Shown: positions 23,001-33,657 of the stretch, one piece after another
Numbering within the stretch: the first letter of the stretch is position 1
How the letters are laid out: each line of letters begins with the position of its first letter
Source of the DNA: Hepsetus odoe
Taxonomy: Eukaryota; Chordata; Actinopteri; Characiformes; Hepsetidae
Assembly: GCA_017165825.1 (NCBI GenBank)
Contig: CM029386.1
Span: 13,887,017 to 13,951,016, forward strand
Direction: 5' to 3'
DNA length: 64,000 bases
Position numbers and translations under genes: made by a program
The notes under the pieces: model-generated
What the model was told of the DNA's origin: nothing
What the model saw: the letters and a program-made list of their open reading frames with translations, nothing else
Databases searched by the model: none

Positions 23001-23964
23001 GCTCTTTTTGGTCATCTCAAGAAATTCAACAGAAAGTATTCTCTTCATCCACTGACCACACTAGTGCAGATGGGATTACTCACTTAGGTGACTCCCTTAA
23101 TTTGCTCACCTCTGATAGTGTTCGGCTAGAGGTTTGGACCAGTAAAGTTTTGGTGCTCAGCTGAGCACCAATTTTCTTTCGGTGGAAAATCATTGAACTG
23201 ATATCTAAACTGCACCAGTACCTATGCAGTGGGAAAAGGGAAGGGTAACCTACTTGCCTGGGACTCGAACCCCTGACCTTCTGATCACAGGGCCTAGTCG
23301 CTCACCACTAAGCCAATGCATTGATTTCCTCTATCGGAGACATAATTAGATTGTGGCCAAATACACTCAAGTGCGCCATCAGGGATTTTTATTTCCTCCA
23401 ACATGGATGATGGCTGGCCAAAATAACAACTGCTGTAGTAATAATAATAATAATAATAAATATTTAATGTAAGTTTGTAATTAATTTAATTTAAATTAAT
23501 TTCCCATTATATTTGGGTTCAAAGCACAGTTTCAGAGGGTCAGCAGCTTATTCAGATGTTGAGGATTAGTAATTTAAAATAAACACTGGAACATTCTAAA
23601 ATACATAGTAACGATAAATCACTCTCATTAAAATGATTATAACTTCAACAATCGATAGATGATACAGCTACATTTTATCCATTTATGTTTTTATGGTGTT
23701 TTAAAGTCACCTAAAAAGCAGTATGGTTACTGAAGACCTGATTCAAATGATGCGTGCATGATGATGCACTGTTCTAGTTTTCTTTGTTCCGCACAGACAG
23801 GAGAGGGTTAACAATGCAAGTTGCACGCTTGTATACGTGCTCATTATTTAAAAGCTTTTTAAACTCAACAGTGATGCCTGATGAAATCATTTTTGAAGAC
23901 AGGATCCTCACCTCTGAGTGTTAGCTGATGGGGAGTTTCTCACTTTGGGGTTGCTGGAATGCAT
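10868..23964 (-). CDS. bcl9: bcl9: BCL9 co-activator of Wnt/beta-catenin signalling, spliced gene
   Basis: BCL9 is a nuclear adaptor that links beta-catenin to Pygopus and so activates TCF/LEF target genes. I joined the coding exons (- strand) at 23964-23912, 20224-19890, [17030-16920 optional], 16490-16331, 15587-15491, 15407-13085, 12889-12605 and 11982-10868. All junctions are GT-AG and phases agree. The total is 4368 nt (1455 aa) without the optional exon, or 1492 aa with it; human BCL9 is 1426 aa. The start MHSSNPKVRNSPSANTQ matches the human N terminus. HD1 (Pygopus binding, about residues 205-245 of the long form) has KVVYVFTTEMANKAAEAV. HD2 (beta-catenin helix, about 407-434) has LEHRERSLQTLRDIQRMLF. 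HD3 (about 538-563) has MTPEQMAWLKLQQEFYEEK. Near the C terminus PEFDLSRIIPSEKPSQTL is kept, and the protein ends in GNPGMMF. The N terminus, SIKSPP block and gja5 linkage favour BCL9 over BCL9L. An 11-Ala run sits before SIKSPP. Confidence 0.95.
11983..12604 (-). other. bcl9: bcl9 intron before the last exon, with poly-G and (ACA)n tracts
   Basis: This 622-base intron has GT at 12604-12603 and AG at 11984-11983. On the + strand it has 18 consecutive G at 12001-12018, so the transcript has a C18 run within 20-40 bases of the 3' splice site. It also holds an (ACA)n run at about 12069-12099. The rest is AT-rich with no gene. Confidence 0.85.
12605..12889 (-). CDS. bcl9: bcl9 coding exon 7
   Basis: This is a 285-nt exon, phase 1 at both ends. 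It encodes the highly conserved Ser/Pro segment with INVPGSLPSSSPYTMPPEPT, then LSIMMSRMSKFAMPSSTPLY and VASSDDDSPPARSPNLPSMN, nearly identical to human BCL9. Acceptor CTGTCAAG and donor CCTG|GTAAG are both good. Confidence 0.93.
13085..15407 (-). CDS. bcl9: bcl9 coding exon 6, large central exon with HD2 and HD3
   Basis: This is a 2323-nt exon starting in phase 0 (NNQLGPHRND) and ending in phase 1 at CAAG|GTATGA. In order it encodes a Gln/Pro-rich stretch, the beta-catenin-binding HD2 helix (LSQEQLEHRERSLQTLRDIQ), QAMMAQSQNLGK, the HD3 helix, a long Met/Gly/Pro-rich region, SPMLGSPSGNLKSPQTPSQL, an 11-Ala run, and MKSPSLPAPSPSWTSSPKPP. The alanine run is coded by mixed GCN codons (DNA about 13279-13311), which argues for selective or old expansion rather than fresh triplet slippage. 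Long + strand frames across this exon are antisense shadows. Confidence 0.95.
15491..15587 (-). CDS. bcl9: bcl9 coding exon 5, second half of HD1
   Basis: This 97-nt exon completes HD1. It starts one base before GCT GCA (K|AAEAV) and encodes AAEAVITGHAENIINYHMNN, then ISNKGGKPQLPL, ending in phase 0. Human BCL9 reads AAEAVLKGQVETIVSFHIQN at the same place. The acceptor TTTCCAG and donor CTG|GTAACT are clear. HD1 is the part that clamps the Pygopus PHD finger. Confidence 0.9.
15588..16330 (-). other. bcl9: bcl9 intron between the two HD1 exons
   Basis: A 743-base intron with GTAAGTG donor and TTCTTTCCAG acceptor. I saw no gene or repeat copy in it apart from an A/C-rich run at about 16124-16150. 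Confidence 0.85.
16331..16490 (-). CDS. bcl9: bcl9 coding exon 4, first half of HD1
   Basis: A 160-nt exon, starting in phase 1 and ending in phase 2 (AA|G). It encodes CNSSDIKPDPSTLSASTP, then SKVVYVFTTEMAN at its 3' end, which matches human PAKVVYVFSTEMANK. Splice signals are CTCAG at the start and GTAAGTG at the end. If the 111-nt exon upstream is skipped, the junction codon is Asp; if included, it is Asn. Confidence 0.92.
16920..17030 (-). CDS. bcl9: bcl9 optional exon 3: BCL9L-type basic/acidic (NLS-like) segment
   Basis: This 111-nt exon has a strong acceptor (pyrimidine run, then TTTTCCTGCAG) and donor (TTCA|GTAAGT). It is phase 1 at both ends, so including or skipping it keeps the bcl9 frame. 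Read in the bcl9 frame it is open and gives E-LGSRAKRLCVAERRQPYS, then GADWCSGGESDEDDPGFF. The basic RAKR and ERRQPYSG followed by DWCSG and an acidic ESDEDD run match the order of a segment I know from human BCL9L (SKRRCVLERKQPYSG ... WCSG ... DSEEDD), which carries a nuclear localisation signal. Human BCL9, as I know it, lacks this part. It may be constitutive or alternative in this species. The sequence fit is strong, but expression is inferred. Confidence 0.8.
17041..17063 (-). promoter_or_regulatory. bcl9: (CT)n pyrimidine tract before optional exon 3
   Basis: A perfect (GA)n on the + strand gives a CUCUCU-rich pyrimidine tract 10-33 bases before the acceptor of the 111-nt exon. CU-rich tracts next to an exon are the known binding pattern of PTB-family splicing repressors, so regulated skipping is plausible. 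This is inference from sequence. Confidence 0.45.
19225..19290 (+). repeat. SINE fragment (family 2, tRNA-derived)
   Basis: A short stretch with GGTTTGAATTCCACCTCCAG and 'GGTTCCTGAGCAAAATG', matching the B-box and body of the fuller copy at about 46511-46715. Truncated and diverged. Confidence 0.45.
19311..19336. repeat. (GT)n microsatellite
   Basis: About 13 GT units followed by a G-rich run, inside a bcl9 intron. Confidence 0.9.
19890..20224 (-). CDS. bcl9: bcl9 coding exon 2, N-terminal conserved region
   Basis: A 335-nt exon, phase 2 in and phase 1 out. It encodes SSPKSKQEAMVRSPPVMSPS, then GKQGGAGSQSQPSPCDPKAL, GMGLKNGQGLNSGNGTKS and KIKRERSTSVESFEQRDTGT, closely following human BCL9. 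The acceptor reads TAGCAG (two AGs three bases apart), so the first residue (Ser) may be included or skipped. Donor AAAG|GTAGGT. Confidence 0.94.
22374..22497 (-). repeat. SINE family 1, tail-half fragment
   Basis: Shares 'TACTGTCATTGTGAAG', 'CACAGTGAACCACAAC' and the CTGCATTTAA-CCAT body with the full copies, but lacks the tRNA-like head. Confidence 0.6.
22605..22872 (-). repeat. SINE family 1, near full-length copy
   Basis: On the - strand it reads GGGCAGTGGTGGCCTAGTGG (A-box-like), a B-box-like GGGGTTCAAACCCC, the 'TGAGGTACCCTTGAGCAAGG' body, and the 'ACAACGAAATTGGACC' (+ strand) tail region. Confidence 0.8.
23250..23320 (-). repeat. tRNA-like SINE head
   Basis: On the - strand it reads TGCATTGGCTTAGTGGTGAG ... 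GGGGTTCGAGTCCC, which has the spacing of Pol III A and B boxes. The ends do not pair as a true tRNA acceptor stem, so this is a SINE head rather than a functional tRNA. Confidence 0.5.
23912..23964 (-). CDS. bcl9: bcl9 coding exon 1, initiator codon
   Basis: It encodes MHSSNPKVRNSPSANTQ and ends CAGAG|GTGAGG. Human BCL9 starts MHSSNPKVRSSPSGNTQ, which fixes this ATG by conservation. Its context (TCA before ATG) is weak. The same frame is open upstream to another ATG at 24294-24292, treated as a separate finding. Confidence 0.92.
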
Positions 23965-24351
23965 TGACGACAGTCCCAGAGCTACCGAGGCTGAAGCAGT
24001 AGTGTGCTGGTGAGGGCTGGGTGTGAGTGTGTGCGAGTGTGTGTGCGAGTGAGAGTGGGTGTGTGTGGGCGGAGGATGTGCTGCGGCAGGTGTGGCCTTG
24101 GCCCGGGCACTGCGGGGCCCAGCGGTGGCGGCTGCTGCAGGGCCGCTGCAGTCCTGGCCCTCCTCCTGCCGTTCTTTTGCTCGCTCCTTCCTGGCCGTGG
24201 CGCTGGACGCCGTTCCGCTGGCCGTTCCCGTACCCGTCGCTGCTCCTGTTGCTGCTGCTGCTGCTGCTGGCCGCTCCTCCTGCACCTCCAGCATTCTCCG
24301 TGCAGGCGTGCCTGGAGTCTCCCCGCGGAGCCCTCACAGCCCCTGGCCACA
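23965..24351 (-). other. bcl9: bcl9 5' UTR part of the first coding exon
   Basis: A candidate acceptor TTTTGTGTGCAG lies directly above 24351, giving an exon of about 440 nt. The leader is GC-rich with GCA/GCT repeats and (CA)/(AC)-rich runs. In the bcl9 frame a TGA at 24336-24334 is followed by an ATG at 24294-24292 and no further stop before the conserved start. Confidence 0.55.
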
Positions 24352-26810
24352 CTGCACACAAAATTAGGGAATGAGAGAAGGTTGAGAGAAGTGCTTTAAA
24401 GTGGCAAGCTTTTCTTAGAAATGTACTACCAATACCAAAATCACTCCGACGACCAGAAGAAGGGATTGTATAGTAAAAAGGCACTTAGTGAGAACTGACT
24501 TGACAAAGCAACTTAACATGCTCAAATAAGAAGCTACTAACATGTTCGACCTGTGCCCCACAGAGTCTTCTCTCTACCCTTCAGCGGAGCTGATCCAATC
24601 CATGAATAACAACATGCGCACACAACCAGCCTCTGGTCACCCCACATGGAAAACATTTAACATTATGCTTAAACATCACACAAGGGATTCCACATAGCCC
24701 TCAGCCATCAGCTTGTAGGAGTGACGAATGTTATGAAAAACAGCAGAGGATATGCACTTTTACCACCAAAACAGCGCCTGAAGGCTTCCTATAGGCCTCC
24801 AAACATGGCTTCATACAACTACAGTTTAGTACAGTGCTTACTGTTTGAGAAACTCCGTGCACCATCAGCATGACTGACATATCTGTGGACGAAACTGATT
24901 CTACATTAATTCATGCAAGTAAATGTTCCTCATCCTGGCTAAATTATTTAGGGCAAACAGATCCATACCATAAGCAGTGTGAATGTTAACAGTACCAAGA
25001 TCTACCTGCAAAAACCATGTGTCTACAGAAAGCTGTTAAAAATGTATATTTTGGACATAGTTACCGAGGTAAAATTTAGGCCTAGGTAAAAATATGTAGC
25101 TACAGAGGGCAATTACATTAGTTCCGACATGTATACAGGTGCAAGAACTCGTGCAAAAGTTGGTTTGATATTTAAGATGTTGCTCGGGGCTGCAAACTGT
25201 GTGTGAAATGCCGTTTTAAACCCCTCGTTTCAGAACATAAGAAACATCTCAGAAAGCTGCACTGTCAGATTCTGCTGTCATCTAGAAAATATTCAGGACA
25301 ACGTCCAAGATACATAAGTGATGTAAGCAGCTCCCTGCCTCCCCTTGGGGGAGAGGGCAGGAATGAAGCCATCGGTAGGAACTCATTCAAACTGCTCCAC
25401 TTTCACCTCCACATCACCGGACTCCATCTAGGAGCTCAGCAAAGAGTCGCCGCTGCAGTTATTTCAATCAAAAAATCTGCAAAGCAAGAGCACTGCCCTC
25501 ACTGTGACTGGACATCAAAACTAGAGCTTGTTTATGAAATTACTGAAATTGTATTAATGAAATCAACTGACTTCACCGATAACCGATTTTACAGAAAGGA
25601 CCAACTTAAATGAACCCACAGTCCTAACAGTCTTAATTAGAACGGATCCTGAGAGAGTGTTCTTACAGCATGTAATATAAACATGAACCAATAAGGCCTG
25701 ACCGAACATTAACTGCAATTAGGAGAGCTGATCTCAGATGTTTACAACTGTTCAGACGTTGGGAACAACACGCTAAGTATCTAGACGCTTGTCTGATAAG
25801 ACGCTTATATAAACTTAAAGTTCAGGAGTTCGAGCTGTGCAGCTCACCCAAGTTCAGCTGTGTGTTTTGCCAGTGAAACCAGTTGCTTGCTCATCTGGTT
25901 AGACAAGCAAGGATCTGCGTTTGTCCTGGGTTTTTCCTTTCTCTTTCATTTAACAAGCACAGTGTTTAAGGAGGGTGCTTTGAATTCTTAGGAGGCTTAG
26001 GAAACAGACTGACGTTCGATTGCTAGCCACCAAAATGAATTTTGATGCGATTGTTCAGGAAAACAGGAAAGACTGACAACCCACGAGTCTAAAGGGAACA
26101 AGTCGAGCGCAATCAAAACAAACAGCTGGTAAAAACTAAAATGTCTCAAGGGTACCCAAGCATGTTATGACTCATTAAAACTATCACTTTTTTCAACACG
26201 GGAGCTTTGAGACCAAATATGTTTTGAACGGAACAGTTAAAATATTTGTGACATCAGACAAATTAATTTAACTGGCATTTATCTTCTATCCAAGATCTTC
26301 CTAAAGGAGACATCAAAGTAACAGACTCTATTGCCCTGCAAAAAAATAGGCACACTTTTCTACTACCACTACTACAGCACTGCAAATACAACCACCACTA
26401 ATAATAATGAAAATAATAATAATAATAATAATAGAGGCACAATCTGTTGAACAGCATAAGTTATGCTTTTTAAAAAAAATTATTTCTCACGTCATGGTGC
26501 AAAATACAATGCATCATAAAATTAGTTAGACCTTTGAGTTTGGGCTTTAGTGCAGCATTTTGGCAAAAAAACACAAAACAAGCACAACCTTAAGAGATTG
26601 TTAGCTTCCTCAAATGTCCACACACCCCGTCACACACCATTTTTATATTATATTTGTATATTATATATCTGTATGTGTGTGAGTGATATTAATATACACA
26701 CAAAATTGAAACATTATGCACCATTACACCAAGAGCTAAAATGCCACAGGGAAGCTTGGAGCCTTCGCTGTGATTCAGTGAGCTGTTTCATTGCACAGCC
26801 ACCCCCTCCC

Positions 26811-26929
26811 CACACACACACACACACACTTAGTCACTCAGTGCACTGTTCGGTTCCTTAAAGACCACACGGAGATGCAGTCAGCCTGGTCGTCAAAGCT
26901 CTTCCTCTGCCCAGCCAGAGACACCACTC

Positions 26930-26974
<45 letters not shown>

Positions 26975-27092
26975 GCCCACCGACAGCGTTGCCACAGCAA
27001 CACGTACGGACAGGGCCCTGAAGCTGCATAGCCTAAAGACACACACACACCAGTCTAGAGGTGCTAGCAGGCTAGAATGCACATTAGTCTGT

Positions 27093-27134
<42 letters not shown>
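26811..27134. repeat. Cluster of (CA)n microsatellites
   Basis: Four CA/AC tracts at about 26811-26829, 26932-26973, 27039-27050 and 27093-27134. They have short unique spacers. The spaced cluster suggests local duplication or repeated slippage. Confidence 0.9.
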
Positions 27135-27136
<2 letters not shown>

Positions 27137-29951
27137 CTGCATTTTGTGGTTTTTACTAGAGAGCCGTAGAATAACTGCTGGAAGGACAGAACATTAAAAT
27201 CTGCATTTGTTCCCCTCCCAAATGAAGTCCCACTTAATCAGAGAAAGTAACAAGTAATATCAGCACCTTTTTATAGGATCGATATCAGCATAACGTACCA
27301 AACCAGACAAAGCAATAAAAAAAAAAAAAATAAATAAAAAAAAAATAGAAAATGGTCCCTAATGCTTGAACCAAGAAATGTCTACACATTACAAAGAGGA
27401 AAATAGTAATGGCCAAAAGACATTAAGTGTAAGAGCACCTGCTAAACTGCATTCTCATAGGCATGTCACCGCATCTGTGGTATAGCTTTTATTTAAAAAA
27501 TAAATAAATAAATAAAAATAAAATGAATAAATTAAAACACGGACCCTGAATCAATCACTAATCCGTCACATCACTGAGAATTTCTGGAGAACACCAACTA
27601 TTACAACTACTAGCAATTCAGCAGGCTAGCTTGCACTGTGTGTGGGTGAAGCGTTAAGCCATGGGGGAGATGGAGGCCTCGTTCTCTCTGGGAGGCTAAG
27701 TGAGGCCAATTATGTTCTCTCACATTCCTGGCTATGAAGCGCTGTGGCATCGATACAGAACAAACACAATCTACCGATGGTGGGGACACTGCTTAGACTT
27801 TTGAGCCACTCAAGAGCCCCATGCACTCCTTTCCCCCCCCAATTCAAATGGGGCTTTGCACAACCATTTATGGAGCAAAGCACAATCAGACAGACTAAAA
27901 CCAACTGCGTAATCACAAACGTGTGTTTTCCAACCAGACTGTACCTGTAAATCCTAACCATTTTGGGAGACTTAAATTGCAGTAGGTAACAGGCGATTGG
28001 GATCCATTTAGGAGAAGAGCTTAAGGCCTTGCTGCCTTTAGTAACTGTGTGGTCAAGATATAGAGGGAAAAGTCTTATGAGGGTGTGCGGATGAAAATTG
28101 CGACTTGCAATACTCAACCAACTCGATGGCATCGATTTACTCGTTCACAGTTGCAATTATCTGATGTCTTAGATGAAGAAGCTTGGCATCTTTCATGGGG
28201 ATTGTGGTTACAAAACTGATACAAATGTTCATGGCCACTGATCACCTCATCCCTCAAAAACTGATGAGACACTCAGACTGAAATAATTCACCATAGATCC
28301 CACTGATTCAGCTCAACACGTAAGCAAAACTTTAACACGCTAAAGCGGGGAAACCGCAGGCAGTGTAGAAACTGCAGTGTCAACAGCTTTGCACTCAAAT
28401 CAGTTTGATTACACGAAAAAGAAAACTCCATGCTGACCAGCTTTAATGCTACAATTTAGTAGGTATTAGAGCTACGTTATTAGCCTTTTTGTCTGAATAT
28501 GAATATGAATATGAGAGATAAGTCACAGGAGCCTCTGTTGCTTCCACATGGCAGCTGTTCACCAGATTCCTTTTCTTTTGCTTAAATGTTAGAAATCGTC
28601 AGGTAAAGAGTTGGCCATTAATGAATGGGAACTGTTGATACTATCGTAACAAAGTGCAAAATAATATATAATACACCAGGAACTGGTGAAGGAATCGGTC
28701 AGGAGCCCAATAACAATGACGTTAAAGTCACTGTTCTTACAGATGTCATTTGCAAACCAGCCCCTGAACAACAATGAGGGCAAAAAAGGACAAACAGGAC
28801 TAGAGGGGGAAGCGGAGGGAGTCTGGGATGTGTCATGAACTCCAGCCCAAACTACATGAGTAAACATTCCAGAAAGCTCTTACACTTCCTGCCTAGCCTG
28901 AGAGTGTGAATAAAAGAGGTGAAAGAACCCTGGACATGGCAACAGAATATGGACGGAAATTAAAATTGCTTACTGGTGAAGTTTCAGGATTAAAGGGGCC
29001 ACGCAGATGAGAGTGATGATTAAAAATGCCTTCAAACTTCACGAAAATTCTCCGTAACTCAAATGCCAACAACGCACGAACAGGGGACGGAACCAAATTG
29101 TAATCGATTAGCTTTACGAACAAAAAAAAGGCTCCAATTCTTTTGCATCAAAGGATTACTTAAGTGACAGAAGAACTGCATTATTGTGAACAGCACCGGG
29201 GAACATCACTCTTAATCTTAATTTAAAGAATGACCGTGGCGAGGTAGGCTGAGCTGAAGAGGGGTTTTTGGTGGAGAAGGATGAGAGGGGGGGGGGGATC
29301 TCCTTTCACCTACATGGATGCCCACTGCTCACTTCTATAGATTTTCACCACCCACCCTCTTACAGGAGTTCCAGAGAAGCCAGTTGTCAGATAGGTCCAT
29401 TATAGGCACAGCTGATCTGTTTTCAAGGTAAGTTCTGAGTCAGCTGCGCAGAACTTTTCCATCCGATTACATAAATTACTCTGATCAACATTCTGAATGT
29501 TCGAGTCCATGTAGGTTTTATTGTCATTTCGACCAAATACACAGTGAAACGAAACACTGATCGTCCAGGACCCTGGTGCTACACAGACGAAGTCTAACAT
29601 TACATAAAACACAAAGACAAGTGCAGACGTACAATTTGTTTAAAAGTGATGAGCACTTTCAAGCATACATACGCGTGAATGTTTGCATTCCTTCTCATTT
29701 CAAGGGTGTTTGCAGGCAGTTTGTTCCCTCTTCGCTAAAGTAACCCTCGATTCTTCCGTAAAGGACTTCAAGTAGATATCAAAAAGATTGGAACGGCGAG
29801 GATTTGATTGCCCTCGGATATAAGGGCATTTGTTAGGGCAGCTACTGATGTTGGATGGTTGGTTCTAGGTCTCAAACACCACTCCGACTCATCCCAAACG
29901 TACGGGATGGAGCTCTATTCTAGGGCCAATGACTTTGTTCATTTAACAGAT

Positions 29952-30127
29952 GAAGAAAAAGTGAAACACAGTGAACCACAACGAAATTGGACCAGTGGGC
30001 AGCTATTGAAAGCGCCCGGGGAGCAGTGACAGGGACGGTACCTCAGGGCAACCTACTGGTGAGGGAATCGAACCCACAATCCTCCGATGCTGGGGCAACT
30101 CCCTAACCACTAGGCCACCACTGCCCC
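29952..30127 (-). repeat. SINE family 1, internally shortened copy
   Basis: Matches the family 1 body and tRNA-like head but lacks about 70 bases between the tail ('ACGAAATTGGACC') and 'AGTGGGCAGCTATTGAAAGC'. Confidence 0.75.
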
Positions 30128-32275
30128 TCAGATGCATCGTAAATGAGTTTCCTTATCATTTCAATCACGGCGTTAAGTCAGGAATCCTTTAAGTCTGAGA
30201 TCAGTCAAAATCAGGGGTTTTACCATGACATAAAATCGCAATACTTTTAGTATAGTAGTTGGTATTGCAATCAGTGGAGACGGGGCAAAATTAATGGAGA
30301 ATGAGTGCTCCATTAGATCAGCTAATGCAACCGCAGTGTTTGAACACTAGAGTTTGCAAATGGCCAATGGGCAACTCACTCCAGCACTACTCCGGCCTCA
30401 CAGCTCTATAATAAGTTGTACATCATCATTACGGTCATCATTTTTCTTGATTTAAACACATTTGCAAACAGGTTACACATCCTACAGAGCACACCTGGTT
30501 TAAGAGGAACGAGAGACTCACTGTTCCTTCAGGCTGTTGCCGGGTGCGGAGAACTCTTCTAGTATTCATGAAGCAGCAAACATTAAGCTTAATGTAACAA
30601 ATTGAGCTTCGTATGTAAAACTGCACGCTGCATCAGGACCGTTACATTTCAGACAACTCGAATGTTAACAAATCAACCCCTGACACCTTGTTAAAAAACA
30701 TGTGTGTTAAAATCCAAAAATGACTCACTAAGATGCTTGCTAGATGATGAAACTGCACTTATGTTCAGAATGCAAACTATAAATGACCCATTTGGGATCT
30801 TCTCAGGCATGAGGAGAACCAACAGGTGGCTAAACACCTACAATATAGCCTGACCTTTTTACAGCCGCCTTTTGCCAATATCGTCTCCAAACTGTCAAAA
30901 CTTTGCTGGATAACTCTGACACGGCCATGCAAAAGAAGGATAGACATATATTCAGAAGGATATATTACTTCTGTCTGAATAGTCCACCAATAACACACTT
31001 ATTATAATAAGATACTGATTTTGAGATTTTAACAAATCCCATATTCCTGATGTTCTTTAGGCTGAGTCTGCAACATAAACTGGCAAATTCCTACACAAAG
31101 CACAAATCACGAATAAGAAAGTAACATCCAAACAAAACTTTAGGCATATTGTTAACATGTTACAAACACAAAAATGTTGGTACATGAAGGGACTTTTAAG
31201 ATGTGAAATAGAACAAATTAAGTGCTTAGAATATCTTTTGTCACTAAAGCAATGATAAACAGTATTAAGCCCTTAATTTTTCATCACGTACAATATCGGT
31301 TGCCACCATCCGTTATCCTAATTGTGACCTCTTCAAAATCAGTATCGGTGAAAATTCCCCAAATTACTAAGGCCTTAATCCACATAGACAGTTCCCAACA
31401 GCAGTGGCCAGGTGGATAATATGGCTATATGAACTGTGTAATAGACCGTTTACAGGGAAAGGTCCTGCCTCTGATAAAGCAAACGCATGCCCGACTCCCA
31501 CTTCCATTTTGCGTTTAGCTTAAGGGTTGCAAACCCCCACTCAAAAGAGTCAAAAGAGCGCGTGTATGTGTGCATGTGTGTGTTTTCGCACACAAGCATG
31601 AGCACACGTTCTGCCAATGTCGCATCAAAAAAAATAAAATAAATAAATTCATTCATTCTGCAGCCTAAAATCTCAGGCGGCTGAGACGTTGGAAGCCTAT
31701 TGCCCTCAGAACCAAACAGAGGAAAAGAAGGACATTCATATTCATACGTTTCTTATTTCAGAGACTTATCTAAGGCTGAGCCTGTGCAAATTGTTTTCCC
31801 CTTTTCACCTTAAATACAATCATCCAGGGGCTAGAAGGAACAAGGATGGGATGCAATTTCTCTTTGGAGGTTTAACGCTGACCTATGGAGGTGTAACAAT
31901 TTCAAAACCGTATTGAAAAAAATAATGTTAAAAAGGTCTAAAACTGTAAACCAGACACATTGGGGCATCCCATCAGGGTAAAAGGGCGGAGAAGGGGCCA
32001 GGTTTAGAACCTGCACACCCAAGAAAGTGGGCTTTGATTCGTCTATACTCTGGGGACTGTGACTGAGTTTCTGTGAGCGAGTCAGCATGAGCAGCATTAA
32101 GAATGAGAGAATGGAGAATTTTTATCGGAGATTAGGACTAAATGCTACAGAGTGGCGAACATTACACTCAGAGTCGGTCAGAATCAGAGAAAAGAAGGAA
32201 AAGGACCAATCAACAGAAACAAAAGAGGGATGGTGAAAAAGAAAAATAAAGGAGGGGGGGGGGGGGGACATGAGA

Positions 32276-32277
32276 AG

Positions 32278-32306
<29 letters not shown>
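32276..32306. repeat. (GA)n microsatellite
   Basis: A GA run of about 28 bases next to a G-run (about 32255-32268). Purine-only on the + strand. Confidence 0.9.
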
Positions 32307-32311
<5 letters not shown>

Positions 32312-32942
32312 GAAGTGAGCTAGCCACTGTTGGCATTAGCCAGAGCCGAACACCATAAATGCACGCACGCACACACACACACACACACACCCTCTTTGTT
32401 TGTGGTAGCTTTAAAAAGGCCAGGCATATTATGTAAATCCCATTTTGAAGCTAAGCCACAACTGATCAGTGAGAAACTCTTATTCTTTCTCTCTGTGCAT
32501 GTCTGTCTCCCCCCACCACACATGCGCTCTCTCTCAATTTCTCCTTCCTCCCTTTCACTCCTCCTTTCTTCTATTACCCCCCTTTATGTCTGCTCTGCTT
32601 GGCTGCCTGCAGGGAAAAGGGGACACACACAAACACACACACACAAACACCCTTGCCTTCCCACAATTACTGTATTATTGACTGGCTGCAGGGTTATTGA
32701 ACGCTCACGAGCCATCTATACACAAAATAATAACCCCCTTGTGTCTAAATATGCATATTTAATCGGTACTTGAATTTTTAAATACACTGGTGATTTGTTT
32801 AAACCATTTCCAAACATATGAATTACAGGTTTTTAGGATTCGATTGCACAATATCGGTGGTGAACAGAACGCGGCGATCCCGACCAGCCTCCGGATACGC
32901 AGGAAGCGGTGACGCATTGCGTTCCAACATCTTTCGGTCATA

Positions 32943-33262
32943 ACTAGCTTACTTTTTTTTAGCTATTTGTCATACAGTAGCTCTTCTGTGAGACTGGGCC
33001 AAATGGGCTCATAGTTCTCCCCACACTCATCAGTGAGCCTTGGGCACCCCTGACCCTGTCTCTGATTGCTCTGACCCAGTCGTCTAGACATCACAATTTG
33101 GCCCCTGTCAAAATCGCTCGGATCCTTACGTTCGCCCATGTTCCCCGTTTCCCTCACATCAGCTTCAAGAACCGACGGCTCACCTACTGCCTAATATATC
33201 CCACCTCATGACAGGTGCCATTGAAACTAATGTTGTTTACTTCACCTGCCAATAGTTTTAAT
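32943..33262 (-). mobile_element. Tc1-like transposon, decayed 5' fragment
   Basis: On the - strand the 5' part shows subterminal sequence ('GGCAGGTGAAGTAAAC', 'AATGGCACCTGTCATGAGG', 'TGGGATATATTAGGCAG'), then a start codon and GERKDPSDFDRGQIVMSRRL. These are typical of a common fish Tc1 family whose transposase begins with a DNA-binding helix-turn-helix. An internal deletion joins LGQSNQ to RQGQGCPRLTDE. A frameshift follows, after which LAQSHRRATV can be read in another frame, then a stop. The catalytic domain and the other end are missing, so it is inactive. Confidence 0.75.
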
Positions 33263-33657
33263 GTTGTGAAGAATCTGGGTATCATTTATTCAGAGTGCAC
33301 TGTGAAAATGTAATCACAGTGGAAATGGGAACCAGAGGTGTTGCACTGTAATGTATATAAAACACCAAAGAAAGTTATTTCTCAAAGAGGTTATGAATAT
33401 GTTTTGATCGTTGATACATTTTAAAATCGCTTATAAAAATTATTTATAAAATAAAAGCCTTTAATTGTGAAGAATGAACTATTATAGCATTTTCTGTGTT
33501 ACTGCCCAGCGCTAGATGCTAGTTTGTTTCAGAAGCCTTTTGAAGGCTACGGTTTGGAGAGTTTAAGTGCATTTATAATGCCTTCTCCCTCTTCCAAACA
33601 TTATTCAACTCCACACAAACTTAATATGTATCCTAAAACAATGAAGCCTCAGCCCCG

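Larger units (their letters stand above)
20225..23911 (-). other. bcl9: bcl9 intron after coding exon 1
   Basis: A 3.7-kb AT-rich intron with SINE copies at 22374-22497 and 22605-22872 and a tRNA-like fragment at 23250-23320. It also has an (AAT)n run at about 23438-23458. No exon was recognised. Confidence 0.8.

Noticed and set aside
10868..23964. Alternative identity bcl9l for the bcl9 gene
   Set aside because: The NLS-like exon resembles BCL9L. The N terminus MHSSNPKVR, the SIKSPP region, the GNPGMMF end and linkage to gja5 all match BCL9.
25203..25613. 136-codon + strand frame
   Set aside because: No recognisable domain, no splice or promoter context, and composition like random intron. 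Kept only as chance.
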